Shown: positions 33,988 to 42,905 of the stretch, one piece after another
Position numbering within the stretch: the first letter of the stretch is position 1
Layout: the number at the start of each line of letters is the position of its first letter
NCBI GenBank assembly: GCA_028279305.1
Contig: JANQOA010000368.1
Location: 1 to 64,000 of the forward strand
Reading direction: 5' to 3'
Length of the DNA stretch: 64,000 nucleotides
Source: Pseudomonadales bacterium
GTDB taxonomy: Bacteria > Pseudomonadota > Gammaproteobacteria > Pseudomonadales > Azotimanducaceae
Made by a program: the position numbers and the translations under genes
The notes under the pieces: generated by a model
Told to the model about the DNA's origin: nothing
Seen by the model: only the letters and a program-made list of their open reading frames with translations
Databases searched by the model: none

Positions 33988-35097
33988 CTACTCCATCACT
34001 AATGACGCGCGTCTTATCCTGCCGGCGTCCTGATCCGCAAATGCTTGACCAATCTCCTCCAGCGGGTATTCAACCAATACCTCGTCTAACGGCAGGCTCT
34101 GCATGTTGCGATCCAGAAAGCCAATTGCTTTCTGCAGACAGGCCGCCGTATATGATCCTACAGCTTCGATCCGCTGATTTTGACCCACCAGGCGCCCGGG
34201 ATCACATTCAAAGTGTTCCCCCCTGAATACCACACCTATTTCCAGGTACCTGCCGCCCCAACCCAGCATGCGCAGACCCTCGTTGATTACCGCCGGTGAA
34301 CCCACCACCTCCACAACCACATCAGCACCGAACCCGTGCGTGAGTGTTTTGATCTGACCAACGCGCTCATGCATGTCGGTCACTTCCGATACATTAATTG
34401 TATGGTCAGCCCCCATCTGACGTGCAAGATCCAGCCGGTCCTGCACGGCATCCAGCGCCACCACCATCTCAGCACCACGTTCTTTGGCTATGGCACAAGC
34501 GTATATGCCTAATCCGCCGCAGCCTTGCACCACCACCCGGTCACCAAAGGTAACGTCCACGCGTTGCAACCCCATGATCACCTGGGATAAGGCACAATTG
34601 GCACTTGCTGCCAGCGCATCGGGCACCGCATCAGGCACCTTAAAGACAGCCTGACCCGGGTGAAGATAAATGTAGTCAGCATAGGTACCTCTGGCGTAGG
34701 GCCATTTGTTGCGGTCACCGAACCGGATCTTGAAGCTTTCCGTACAGGCTTCCGGCATCTGGCGCAGGCAATTCCGGCAGTTACCGCAGGGCCTGAAGTA
34801 CTGAAACGCAATTCTGTCGCCGACCGCGAGCGGCTGCCCGTTCCAGTCGGCGGTCACACCTTCACCCAGTTCGTGCACGATGCCAACCGCCTCGTGACCG
34901 AGAATCGAACCCGCCGGATCCGTCCGCCTGGCCCGGCCGTCGCCCCGCCAGGTGTGAAGATCAGAGCCGCATACATTGGAGCGTGTGATACGCAAGGTCA
35001 GGCCGCCGGGCCTGGCTTCCGGCACCGGCAACTCAATCAGCTCAAACGGTCGGCCCGGCTCATAAAATACGGCTGCGCGGTTCAGTAAACTCATCAC
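33988..35097 (-). CDS. zinc-dependent alcohol dehydrogenase (MDR, TDH-like)
   Basis: The 369-residue enzyme contains NVCGSDLHTWRGDGR, GHEAVGIV, the zinc cluster CGNCRNCLRQMPEAC and VVQGCGGLGIYACAIAKERGA for NAD binding. It should oxidise a secondary alcohol, perhaps on a ring. It is the first gene of a two-gene minus-strand unit that is divergent from the TLP1-like operon; a variant sigma-54 promoter lies upstream at 35173-35188. Confidence 0.9.
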   Translation of the reverse strand: MMSLLNRAAVFYEPGRPFELIELPVPEARPGGLTLRITRSNVCGSDLHTWRGDGRARRTDPAGSILGHEAVGIVHELGEGVTADWNGQPLAVGDRIAFQYFRPCGNCRNCLRQMPEACTESFKIRFGDRNKWPYARGTYADYIYLHPGQAVFKVPDAVPDALAASANCALSQVIMGLQRVDVTFGDRVVVQGCGGLGIYACAIAKERGAEMVVALDAVQDRLDLARQMGADHTINVSEVTDMHERVGQIKTLTHGFGADVVVEVVGSPAVINEGLRMLGWGGRYLEIGVVFRGEHFECDPGRLVGQNQRIEAVGSYTAACLQKAIGFLDRNMQSLPLDEVLVEYPLEEIGQAFADQDAGRIRRASLVME

Positions 35098-35172
35098 TCC
35101 TCTCCCCTGCCTAAACTCATAATTTCTAACCGGCTAATTACCCTGACCTGTCACCTCGCCCCGTCTTATGCT

Positions 35173-35188
35173 TGCAAATCGCGCGCCA
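35173..35188 (-). promoter_or_regulatory. candidate sigma-54 promoter for the alcohol dehydrogenase/amidohydrolase unit
   Basis: The minus strand reads TGGCGC-N5-TTGCA, 76 bases before the dehydrogenase start. It pairs with the consensus element at 35315-35330 in the same 283-bp gap, which holds no recognisable gene. Confidence 0.45.
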
Positions 35189-35314
35189 GCCGGTGTTACG
35201 GTGATGGCAGTCCCGGCAACCTCAATTTGTTGCTCATAGCGACAGGCCAGTCCTTTTATGTCCACCCAGACGACAACCGCCAACCTGAAACCGCGGATTG
35301 TGCACCGCCTCGGC

Positions 35315-35330
35315 TGGCACATCATTTGCT
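35315..35330 (+). promoter_or_regulatory. sigma-54 promoter for the TLP1-like/GMC operon
   Basis: TGGCAC-N5-TTGCT is an exact consensus match, 51 bases before ATG 35381. The operon it would drive runs to 42890. Confidence 0.75.
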
Positions 35331-35380
35331 ACATAAGTTAATGCATATCAGATCTTACTGACAATCAAGGGGACCGCCGT

Positions 35381-36862
35381 ATGTCCGTACCGGCCTACGT
35401 GCTCGGGCAAGCGCAGGAAAGTTATCACAATGTTGATGCGGCCGATCATCCGCTGGCGTTAATGAAGCACATTGCCCGCAATGCACTCGAAGATGCCGGC
35501 GTAAGCGTTGACCAGGTCGACGCGGTAGCCTGTATCGACCCGTTTTCCTGGACCTATGCTGACCTGGGAAAAACCGTGGCCGCTGAAATCGGCTGTGGTG
35601 ATGACGTCCGTGAACTCTGGCTGCCGGCCGGCGGGACCACACCGCAGGATCTCATCCATGAGATCGCATCCGCGATGGACCAGGGTGATGTTGACGTTGC
35701 TCTACTGTTCGGCGCCGAAGCCATGCGTACCCGGCGCAAGGCAAACAGGGCCGGCCGGGAACTGCCTTGGCCCGCGCGGGACAAGAGCATCAAACCCATG
35801 CGCGGCCAGAAGCCGATGACATCCGCATGGGAAAGCCGGCACGGCCTGCGTTTGCCCATACAGGCATACCCCTTAATGGAAAATGCGCTGCGGCACAGCC
35901 ACGGCCGGTCGGCGCAAGAACAAATCGATACAGCTGCGGCCATATTGCATAAAAACGCCCTGGTCGCTGCGGAGAATCCAAACGCCTGGTTTCGCGATGC
36001 ACCCAGCGCGGCGTTGATAAGCACGGTTACTCCGGATAACCGGATGATTTGCTACCCTTATACTAAACGCATGAACGCAATCATGGATGTTGATCAGGCG
36101 GCTGCCCTGGTAGTGGTGTCCAACCGGTTTATCGAACAATCCGGCGGCGTGGAACGGGCGGCTGCGGTACTGGGAGGTGCCGGTTCTGAAGATGTGTGGA
36201 ATCTCATGCAGCGGCCCAGCTTGTCCCGCAGCCCCGGCATGGAAACCGCATTTGCCGCAGCCCTGCAATACGCTGCTACCGAAGTTGCTGACATCGCCGC
36301 GTTTGACTTTTACAGTTGTTTTCCCAGCCCTGTGCAAATGGCCCTTTCCGCGTTGGGATTAAACGTCGACGACAACCGGCAGTTCAGTATTACCGGCGGT
36401 CTCGGTTACGCCGGAGGTCCGGGCAACAACTACGTCATGCACTCATTGGCAACTGCAGTGCAGCGCCTGCGGGAGAACCCCGCTGAGATCCTCATGATCA
36501 CCGGCGTGGGCATGGCCAATACAAAACACGCCGCGACTATCCTAAGCCGGGGTGACCGCATTCCGCCTGCCGCCACCGGCACAACTGTATTCCGTGAGGA
36601 TAGCGGTGAAACTGCTCTGACTGTTGCTGAACAGGCCTCAGGTCCATGCACCATTGTGACGTACACCATCGAGTATGACCGGGAGAGGCAACCGTTTAAC
36701 GTGATCTATATTCTGGATACCGAAGATGGCCGCCGCGCTGTGGCAAATGCGCGGGATCCGGCGGGTGCGGATCAACAACTGCTCCGCGAAGACCCGATCG
36801 GCAAAACCGGGATGCTCGAATGGGACGCTGATGCTGACCGGCAGTTTTTCTCAATAAGGTAA
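35381..36862 (+). CDS. thiolase-like protein of the TLP1 type, without thiolase nucleophile
   Basis: The 493-residue protein has a thiolase fold with an extra C-terminal domain, here about residues 415-493, beginning near GPCTIVTYTIEYDRERQPFN. At the position of the thiolase nucleophile it reads LPAGGTTPQDLIHEIA, with no Cys. The later block YAGGPGNNYVMHSLATAV keeps a His. Known thiolase-like proteins of this kind show little or no thiolase activity, so annotation as acetyl-CoA acetyltransferase would be misleading; it may be an aldolase or binding protein. AAGGGGA lies before ATG. First gene of a six-gene plus-strand operon. Confidence 0.85.
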   Translation: MSVPAYVLGQAQESYHNVDAADHPLALMKHIARNALEDAGVSVDQVDAVACIDPFSWTYADLGKTVAAEIGCGDDVRELWLPAGGTTPQDLIHEIASAMDQGDVDVALLFGAEAMRTRRKANRAGRELPWPARDKSIKPMRGQKPMTSAWESRHGLRLPIQAYPLMENALRHSHGRSAQEQIDTAAAILHKNALVAAENPNAWFRDAPSAALISTVTPDNRMICYPYTKRMNAIMDVDQAAALVVVSNRFIEQSGGVERAAAVLGGAGSEDVWNLMQRPSLSRSPGMETAFAAALQYAATEVADIAAFDFYSCFPSPVQMALSALGLNVDDNRQFSITGGLGYAGGPGNNYVMHSLATAVQRLRENPAEILMITGVGMANTKHAATILSRGDRIPPAATGTTVFREDSGETALTVAEQASGPCTIVTYTIEYDRERQPFNVIYILDTEDGRRAVANARDPAGADQQLLREDPIGKTGMLEWDADADRQFFSIR

Positions 36863-36868
36863 AACCAC

Positions 36869-37999
36869 ATGCAGACGGACTTAATGCATTGGTTTGATAT
36901 GGACGCGCCGGTGTTTGCATTCTCCCATTGCCGCGACGTGGTTGCCGCTGTGTCGCGGGCCGGTGGATTCGGCGTGCTCGGTACTACTCATGTAACGCCG
37001 GAACAACTGGAGTTAGAGCTGAACTGGATCGACGATCACACCGACGGCCGTCCCTATGGTGTGGATGTCATGTTTGCAACACGTCCCCCCGAGGGTACGG
37101 AGCAGTTGTCCGTTGCAGATGTTAAACGCGTCATCCCCCCCGCAAACACCAGGTTTGTGAACGATCTGCTGGCAAAATACAACGTCCCGGAGCTGCCCCG
37201 CGAAGACAGCGAAACCCTGCTGGCAGAGTACATGGGCAGCCTGTTGCGTACACATACCGAAGCGGTCAAGCGGCTCGACGTCGTATTCCGGCATCCGCAA
37301 TTCGTCCGCATGATTGTCAGCGCCCTGGGTGTCCCGCCCGCCGCTCAGATCGAGCGGGCCCATACCTTAGGCATGAAAGTGGGCGCCATGGTGGGCCAGG
37401 TCCGTCATGTTAAACACCACCTGAATGCGGGTGTTGATGTTCTGATTGCAGCCGGCTACGAGGCAGCGGGACACAACAGCGACATTGCTACGCTGGTGTT
37501 GACACCGCAGATTGTGGACGCCGCGGGTTCCACCCCCGTCATTCATGCAGGCGGGGTTGCCAGGGGCCGGCAAATTGCCGCCGCCATGGCCCTGGGCGCG
37601 CAGGCCGTATGGACCGGCACGCTGTGGCTGGGCACAACCGAATCGGAAACCACGGAACTGATCAAAAAGAAGATCTTCGCCGCCAATTCCGGCGACACGG
37701 TGCGTTCTCCTTTTAATACCGGGAAGCCGACGCGGCGATTAAAAAGCGCATGGACCGACGCCTGGGAGCAGGAAGGCGCACCGAAGGCGCTGCCCATGCC
37801 GCTGCAGTCAATACTCATTAACGAAGCCTTACATAGAATGGAGAAGTACGAACCGGAACCGCTGGTGACCTACCCGGCCGGTCAGGCCGTGGGTATGCTG
37901 AACCACCAGACAGATGTGCGCGGGGTCATGTACGAACTGCTGACAGAGCTCGGAACAACGGTCGAACATATGCAACAGACGTTTAATGGAGATGGTTGA
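36869..37999 (+). CDS. nitronate monooxygenase-like flavin protein 1
   Basis: The 376-residue TIM-barrel protein has the FMN-binding pattern of the NMO/2-nitropropane dioxygenase group: MDAPVFAFSHCRDVVAAVSR at the N-terminus, LIAAGYEAAGHNSDIATLVL for the catalytic region and VIHAGGVARGRQIAAAMALG for the phosphate site. Many members reduce enoyl- or oxo-compounds rather than act on nitronates, so the substrate is open. Six bases follow the TLP1-like gene; it is a paralogue of the gene at 39651. Confidence 0.9.
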   Translation: MQTDLMHWFDMDAPVFAFSHCRDVVAAVSRAGGFGVLGTTHVTPEQLELELNWIDDHTDGRPYGVDVMFATRPPEGTEQLSVADVKRVIPPANTRFVNDLLAKYNVPELPREDSETLLAEYMGSLLRTHTEAVKRLDVVFRHPQFVRMIVSALGVPPAAQIERAHTLGMKVGAMVGQVRHVKHHLNAGVDVLIAAGYEAAGHNSDIATLVLTPQIVDAAGSTPVIHAGGVARGRQIAAAMALGAQAVWTGTLWLGTTESETTELIKKKIFAANSGDTVRSPFNTGKPTRRLKSAWTDAWEQEGAPKALPMPLQSILINEALHRMEKYEPEPLVTYPAGQAVGMLNHQTDVRGVMYELLTELGTTVEHMQQTFNGDG

Positions 38000-39661
38000 T
38001 TGAACCGGCCCACGGACCTGGACTTCGACTACATCGTGGTGGGCGCCGGCTCAGCCGGGTGCGTGTTAGCCAATCGTCTGTCAGCGGATTCGCGCAACCG
38101 GGTGTGCCTGCTGGAGGCAGGCCCCCGAGACTCAAACCCTTTTATAAAGATTCCGCTGGGATTGATGGCGCTGTTTGATCATCCCAAACTCAATTGGCGT
38201 TTTTTGAGTACGCCGCAAAGTCATGCGTCCAACCGCAACTTCTATATTCCACGGGGGAAAACGCTAGGCGGCTCAAGCTCCATCAACGGCATGGTTTATA
38301 CCCGCGGCGAGCCGGACGATTATGATGAGTGGGTGCGCCGCGGCAACCCGGGTTGGTCTTATGCTGAGGTCCTGCCCTACTTCAAGAAATCGGAGCACAA
38401 TGAAAACTTCGCAGACTCACCCCATCATGGTCAGGGCGGTGAGATCAACGTTCGCTTCCTGGACCAGTACAATCCCCTCACCGCTGTGATGCTGGCAGCC
38501 GCGGAACAGCTGCAGTTTCCGCTCAATAACGATTTCTGCGCCCAGACCCACGAAGGATTTGGCCGCCGTCAAGTCATGCAGAAAAACGGCCTGCGGGTTT
38601 CCAGCGCCAGCGCATTTCTAGACCCTATTAAAAGCCGTAGAAACTTAACCATCCTGACACATGCAACGGCACGCAAAGTCACCTTCGATGCCAGACGCGC
38701 GAACGGAATTGAAGCGGACCTCCCCGGCGGTGTTGCAACTTTACGCGCAGCCCGGGAAGTAATCCTGTCCGCCGGCGCAATTGGCTCTCCGCACCTGCTG
38801 CTGCTTTCGGGCATCGGCCCCGGCGACCACCTTAAGTCGCGCGGCGTTGCCCTCACCCATGAGTTGCCCGGAGTTGGCCTCAACCTGCAGGACCATTTCA
38901 ACGCACAGCTTCAATACGACAGCCCCACCACACTTCCTTACGGCATTTCATTGAAGGCCCTACCCAGCCTGGTCGGGCACGGATTCCGTTATTTGTGGCA
39001 GCGTACGGGACTGATTTCAAGTAACGTGGTGGAATCCGGCGGTTTCATTCGCTCTTCCCCGGCTGAACCCAAACCCGACATCCAGCTGATTCTGGTTCCG
39101 GCTTTACAAAGCGCTGTGCTGCGCACAAACCGCCGCAAGGGACGCCGCCAAAAACTCTGGCAATACGGCCACGGCTTTTCAATCATGGCGTGCCTTCTAC
39201 GCCCCGGAAGTACCGGCAGCGTGCGCCTGGAAAACAAAGATCCTCACGCCGCACCGCAGGTGGATTTCAACGCTTTTTCCGATCCGGGCGATCAGGACCT
39301 GGGGAAGCTCGTTGCCGGACTGCGCATCGGCCGGCGCCTGGTTGAAACCCAGGCGTTTAACGGCATTGCAGGAGACGAGCGCCGGCCCGGCACGCGTTCG
39401 CAAACCGACGAGGAACTGGCACTTTACGTTCGCAAGAGTGCATCCACAAATTTCCATCCGACAAGCACTTGCATGATGGGACCCGATCCGCAAGACGCGG
39501 TGGTCAGCCCAACCCTGAAAGTGCATGGTGTTGAGGGATTGCGCGTGGCTGACGCCTCCATCATGCCGCAGGTTATCGGCGGCAATACCCATTCACCTAC
39601 GGTCATGATCGCTGAAAAAGCAGCTGATCTCATTCTTGGAGACCGTGCAGATGCAAACTGA
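38000..39661 (+). CDS. GMC-family FAD-dependent oxidoreductase
   Basis: The 553-residue flavoenzyme starts with the FAD motif DYIVVGAGSAGCVLANRL and has LEAGPRD, GGSSSINGMVYTRG and the C-terminal catalytic region STNFHPTSTCMMG with VIGGNTHSPTVMIAEKAADL. It resembles choline and alcohol dehydrogenases of this family and should oxidise a primary or secondary alcohol. The TTG start directly follows the TGA of the preceding gene. It stands between two nitronate monooxygenase-like paralogues, the second of which overlaps its end by 11 bases. Confidence 0.95.
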   Translation: MNRPTDLDFDYIVVGAGSAGCVLANRLSADSRNRVCLLEAGPRDSNPFIKIPLGLMALFDHPKLNWRFLSTPQSHASNRNFYIPRGKTLGGSSSINGMVYTRGEPDDYDEWVRRGNPGWSYAEVLPYFKKSEHNENFADSPHHGQGGEINVRFLDQYNPLTAVMLAAAEQLQFPLNNDFCAQTHEGFGRRQVMQKNGLRVSSASAFLDPIKSRRNLTILTHATARKVTFDARRANGIEADLPGGVATLRAAREVILSAGAIGSPHLLLLSGIGPGDHLKSRGVALTHELPGVGLNLQDHFNAQLQYDSPTTLPYGISLKALPSLVGHGFRYLWQRTGLISSNVVESGGFIRSSPAEPKPDIQLILVPALQSAVLRTNRRKGRRQKLWQYGHGFSIMACLLRPGSTGSVRLENKDPHAAPQVDFNAFSDPGDQDLGKLVAGLRIGRRLVETQAFNGIAGDERRPGTRSQTDEELALYVRKSASTNFHPTSTCMMGPDPQDAVVSPTLKVHGVEGLRVADASIMPQVIGGNTHSPTVMIAEKAADLILGDRADAN

Positions 39662-40778
39662 TGTCATGAGCTGGTTTGACATGGAGGCGCCCATTTTCGC
39701 CTTCACCCATTGTCCTGATGTGGCGGCAGCAGTGAGTGCCAACGGTGGCTTCGGCGCACTGGGCACTACCCGAACCACCGTGGACCAATTCGCCATCGAT
39801 CTGAAATGGCTGGTTGAGCACTCCCCCAACCGGCCTTTTGGTGTGGATGTGATGTTTCCGTCCAAAGCACCCAAGGAGTTTGAGGAGATGACACCGGCGC
39901 AGATCCGCGCCCTGATCCCCAAAGAACATGAAGAGTTCCTCGACCACCTTACTGCTGAACACGGGCTACCCGTTTCAACCGCCGAGGAGAAAGAGCAATG
40001 GGTTGAAGACTACGTGACTAAACGCCTGCGCACCCATGCGGAAGCGGGTAAACGGCTTGAGCTAGTCTACGAGCATCCCATGGCGCAGATGATCATCTCT
40101 GCGCTCGGTGTGCCTCCGCAACAATACATAGACCGCGCACACGAATGCGGGATGAAGGTTGCCTCTCTAGTTGGGCATCCTAAACATGTACAGCGGCAAA
40201 TAGATGCAGGTGTTGATATCCTGATTGCCGCAGGTTACGAAGCCGGCGGACATACCGGGGACATCGCTTCTTTTGTGCTCACCCCCCAGGTTGTCGACGC
40301 TGCCGGAGACATCCCGGTTTTACACGCCGGCGGTATCGCCAGGGGCCGCCAGATTGCCGCAGCCATGGCGCTGGGCGCACAAGCGGTGTGGACCGGCAGT
40401 ATCTGGCTCGGTACATCCGAAGCGGAGACCACTCCGGTGGTCAAAGACATTCTATTTGAAGCATCGTCCGGCGATACCATGCGTTCCACAAGCGGGTCAG
40501 GTAAACCTGTACGCCGGGTCAAAGGGGGGTTTATACAGGCCTGGGAAACAGAAGGCGCACCCAGACCTCTGCCCATGCCGCTGCAATCCGTCCTGGTGGA
40601 AGAATTGTTCAGCAAGATGGACAAATACCAGACCAAAAGCCTGCTGTCGCCGCCCGCGGGACAAACCATAGGCATGATGTCGGGAGAAACCGACGTACGC
40701 GGGGTCATCTATGATCTGATGGTTGAATTTGGCGAGACCATGGCCCACTTAGAGGATCTGTTTGAAACCGGCGGCTAG
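39651..40778 (+). CDS. nitronate monooxygenase-like flavin protein 2
   Basis: The 375-residue protein is a close paralogue of the gene at 36869, aligned from MQTDVMSWFDMEAPIFAF to the C-terminus (for example LIAAGYEAGGHTGDIASFVL and AGGIARGRQIAAAMALGAQA). I chose ATG 39651 by this alignment; TTGGAGA lies upstream, and the start lies inside the last codons of the GMC gene. It is an FMN-dependent oxidoreductase with an unknown substrate; the pair may form a heteromer or act on two related intermediates. Confidence 0.9.
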   Translation: MQTDVMSWFDMEAPIFAFTHCPDVAAAVSANGGFGALGTTRTTVDQFAIDLKWLVEHSPNRPFGVDVMFPSKAPKEFEEMTPAQIRALIPKEHEEFLDHLTAEHGLPVSTAEEKEQWVEDYVTKRLRTHAEAGKRLELVYEHPMAQMIISALGVPPQQYIDRAHECGMKVASLVGHPKHVQRQIDAGVDILIAAGYEAGGHTGDIASFVLTPQVVDAAGDIPVLHAGGIARGRQIAAAMALGAQAVWTGSIWLGTSEAETTPVVKDILFEASSGDTMRSTSGSGKPVRRVKGGFIQAWETEGAPRPLPMPLQSVLVEELFSKMDKYQTKSLLSPPAGQTIGMMSGETDVRGVIYDLMVEFGETMAHLEDLFETGG

Positions 40779-40856
40779 GAAAGGCCGGTATGCAACTATC
40801 AGACTCCGCATGACCCACCTCACAGAATTGACGAACCCCGCAAGGAGCCAACTCAG

Positions 40857-41651
40857 ATGAGCACCGAACATCTGCTTTTTGAGGTTAACGACCACGTTGC
40901 AACCATTACCTTTAACCGGCCCGCGCAAAAAAACGCCATGAGTCACAACATGAGCCAGGCGCTGATGGCGTACATTCAGGAAATTCGCGCAAACCGCGAA
41001 ATCAGGGTTGGCCTCATCACCGGCGCCGGCGGTGTATTTTGCGCCGGTGCAGACCTTAAAGAACGTGCGGCAGGGGGCGGCGGCCGGGCACAAGACAGCT
41101 CCGCGGCGACAATTGTAGAAGCAGACCTTGCGGCTCAGTGGTGGAGTGTAAAGATCGAAAAACCGTTGATTGCTGCCATAGACGGCTACGCCCTGGCCGC
41201 CGGTTTTGAAATTGCCCTGGCCTGTGATATCCGTATATGTTCAACAACTGCCCAATTTGGCCTACCCGAAATCACCCGGGGTTTTTTCCCGGGCGGCGGC
41301 GGTCCGCAACGGCTGGCCCGCTTTGTTCCGCAATCAATGGCCATGGAAATGGTCCTCACAGGCAATCGAATTGATGCTCAACGCGCCCTCGACTGCGGCC
41401 TCGTCAGCCGCATGGTTACACCTGAAGAATTAGTGCCAACAGCCCAACAATTGGCCTCAACCATCGCAGGACACGCGCCTCTCGCCGTTCGCGCGGCAAA
41501 AGAGGTGACCCAGGCGTCACTCGACATGAGCTTTGAACAATCAATGCGGCTCGGCGGTTCACTCCGGTGGGCCATCGGTCAGACCGACGATGCAAAAGAA
41601 GGGCCTCAGGCTTTTGCCGAGAAACGCAACCCCGTTTTTAGAGGACAGTAA
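40857..41651 (+). CDS. enoyl-CoA hydratase/isomerase
   Basis: The 264-residue crotonase has TGAGGVFCAGADLKERA and IDGYALAAGFEIALACDIRI; the second site reads AQFGLPEITRGFFPGGGGPQ with Glu in GLPE. AAGGAG precedes ATG. A 78-bp gap separates it from the previous gene, without a promoter I can recognise, so it is probably in the same operon. It may hydrate the product of the acyl-CoA dehydrogenase encoded just downstream. Confidence 0.9.
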   Translation: MSTEHLLFEVNDHVATITFNRPAQKNAMSHNMSQALMAYIQEIRANREIRVGLITGAGGVFCAGADLKERAAGGGGRAQDSSAATIVEADLAAQWWSVKIEKPLIAAIDGYALAAGFEIALACDIRICSTTAQFGLPEITRGFFPGGGGPQRLARFVPQSMAMEMVLTGNRIDAQRALDCGLVSRMVTPEELVPTAQQLASTIAGHAPLAVRAAKEVTQASLDMSFEQSMRLGGSLRWAIGQTDDAKEGPQAFAEKRNPVFRGQ

Positions 41652-41657
41652 AAAGCT

Positions 41658-42890
41658 ATGGACGAATTACTCCCTGAAGAAATTACCGCAGTCCGCGACA
41701 GCGTCATCCGCTTTATGGAGACGGAGGTGAATCCGTACATGAGCGAGTTCGAGGCGCGCGGCGAGTTGCCTCGGGAATTGGTCAAAAAGTGCGGTGCAGC
41801 GGGATTCTATGGTGCGGTGTTCCCCGAATCCGTTGGCGGTTCCAATCTCGGCTACCTGGCTGGAGCTGTGATCCAGGAAGAGATGGTGCGGAACGAAGTG
41901 CGCTTTGCCGCCGCCAACAATCAGCAGGGTTCCACCTGCCCAACCTGCATCTATGTCGGCGGCACACCGGAACAGATCATGAAGTATGTACCTGCTCTAT
42001 TAGCCGGTGAAACTATAGGCATGATGTCTCTAACTGAATCAGGCGGCGGATCTGATCCGTTAGGCAACATGAAGACAACCGCGGTAAGAGACGGTGACGT
42101 TTACCGCCTCAACGGCTCAAAGATGTGGGCCTCACTGTCCAATGAAACCGATGTGGGGGTACTGTTCGCCAAAACGGATACCGCCGCGGGCGCCAATGGG
42201 GTCAGTGCGTTCATCGTTGAGCCGAAAAAGTACCCGGGGTGGGATGCAAAACCCGTTGATATGATGGGGTTATCGAAGAGCTTCCGCTCCTGTGCCGTTT
42301 ACCTTGACGACTTCATCGTGCCCGTTGAGAACCGTCTCGGCGACGAAGGTGACGGGTTTAAAATTGTCATGCGCGCACTGCAGCCGGGCAGGGTCACGGT
42401 TGGCGCCAAAGCCCTGGGTGTTGCCAGGGCCTGCTTCGAAGACGCCGTACGGTATGCCAACGAGCGTGAGCTGCGCGGTAAACCCATCGGCCGTTTTCAG
42501 ATGATTCAGGCTGACATCGCGGAAATGGCCACCGCGATCGAAGCCACTCGCGCATTGATCTACGAAGCCGCAAAACGGGCCGACGCAGGTCTGCCCACCA
42601 ACCGGATCGCCTCGATCGCCAAATTCAACGCCTCGCAGACCGCAAAGATGGTTGCTGACAAAGCTCAACAAATCTTCGGCGGCTATGGCATGGCTCTTGA
42701 GTACCGGGTCTCCCATTACAAGTGTTATGCGGACCTGTTTTTTACCGGTGAGGGATCAGCGAACGTCCAGCGTGAGCTCATTGCCCAGGACGCGCTGGGC
42801 TACAAGATTGCGGACCGGCATCACGGTACGAGCACCATGCGTGACCCGCGTATGCACGACATTGCCGACGAGCTCCAGGAAAGGACCTGA
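41658..42890 (+). CDS. acyl-CoA dehydrogenase
   Basis: The 410-residue protein shows MSLTESGGGSDPLGNMKTTA for flavin/substrate binding, LNGSKMWASLSNETDVGVLF, and the C-terminal QIFGGYGMALEYRVSHYKCY, then GEGSANVQRELIAQDALGY with the acidic residue. It oxidises a saturated acyl-CoA. It is the last gene of the sigma-54 unit starting at 35381 and is convergent with the MFS gene, with 15 bp between the stops. Confidence 0.95.
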   Translation: MDELLPEEITAVRDSVIRFMETEVNPYMSEFEARGELPRELVKKCGAAGFYGAVFPESVGGSNLGYLAGAVIQEEMVRNEVRFAAANNQQGSTCPTCIYVGGTPEQIMKYVPALLAGETIGMMSLTESGGGSDPLGNMKTTAVRDGDVYRLNGSKMWASLSNETDVGVLFAKTDTAAGANGVSAFIVEPKKYPGWDAKPVDMMGLSKSFRSCAVYLDDFIVPVENRLGDEGDGFKIVMRALQPGRVTVGAKALGVARACFEDAVRYANERELRGKPIGRFQMIQADIAEMATAIEATRALIYEAAKRADAGLPTNRIASIAKFNASQTAKMVADKAQQIFGGYGMALEYRVSHYKCYADLFFTGEGSANVQRELIAQDALGYKIADRHHGTSTMRDPRMHDIADELQERT

Positions 42891-42905
42891 CATGAACCAG
42901 TGCCT

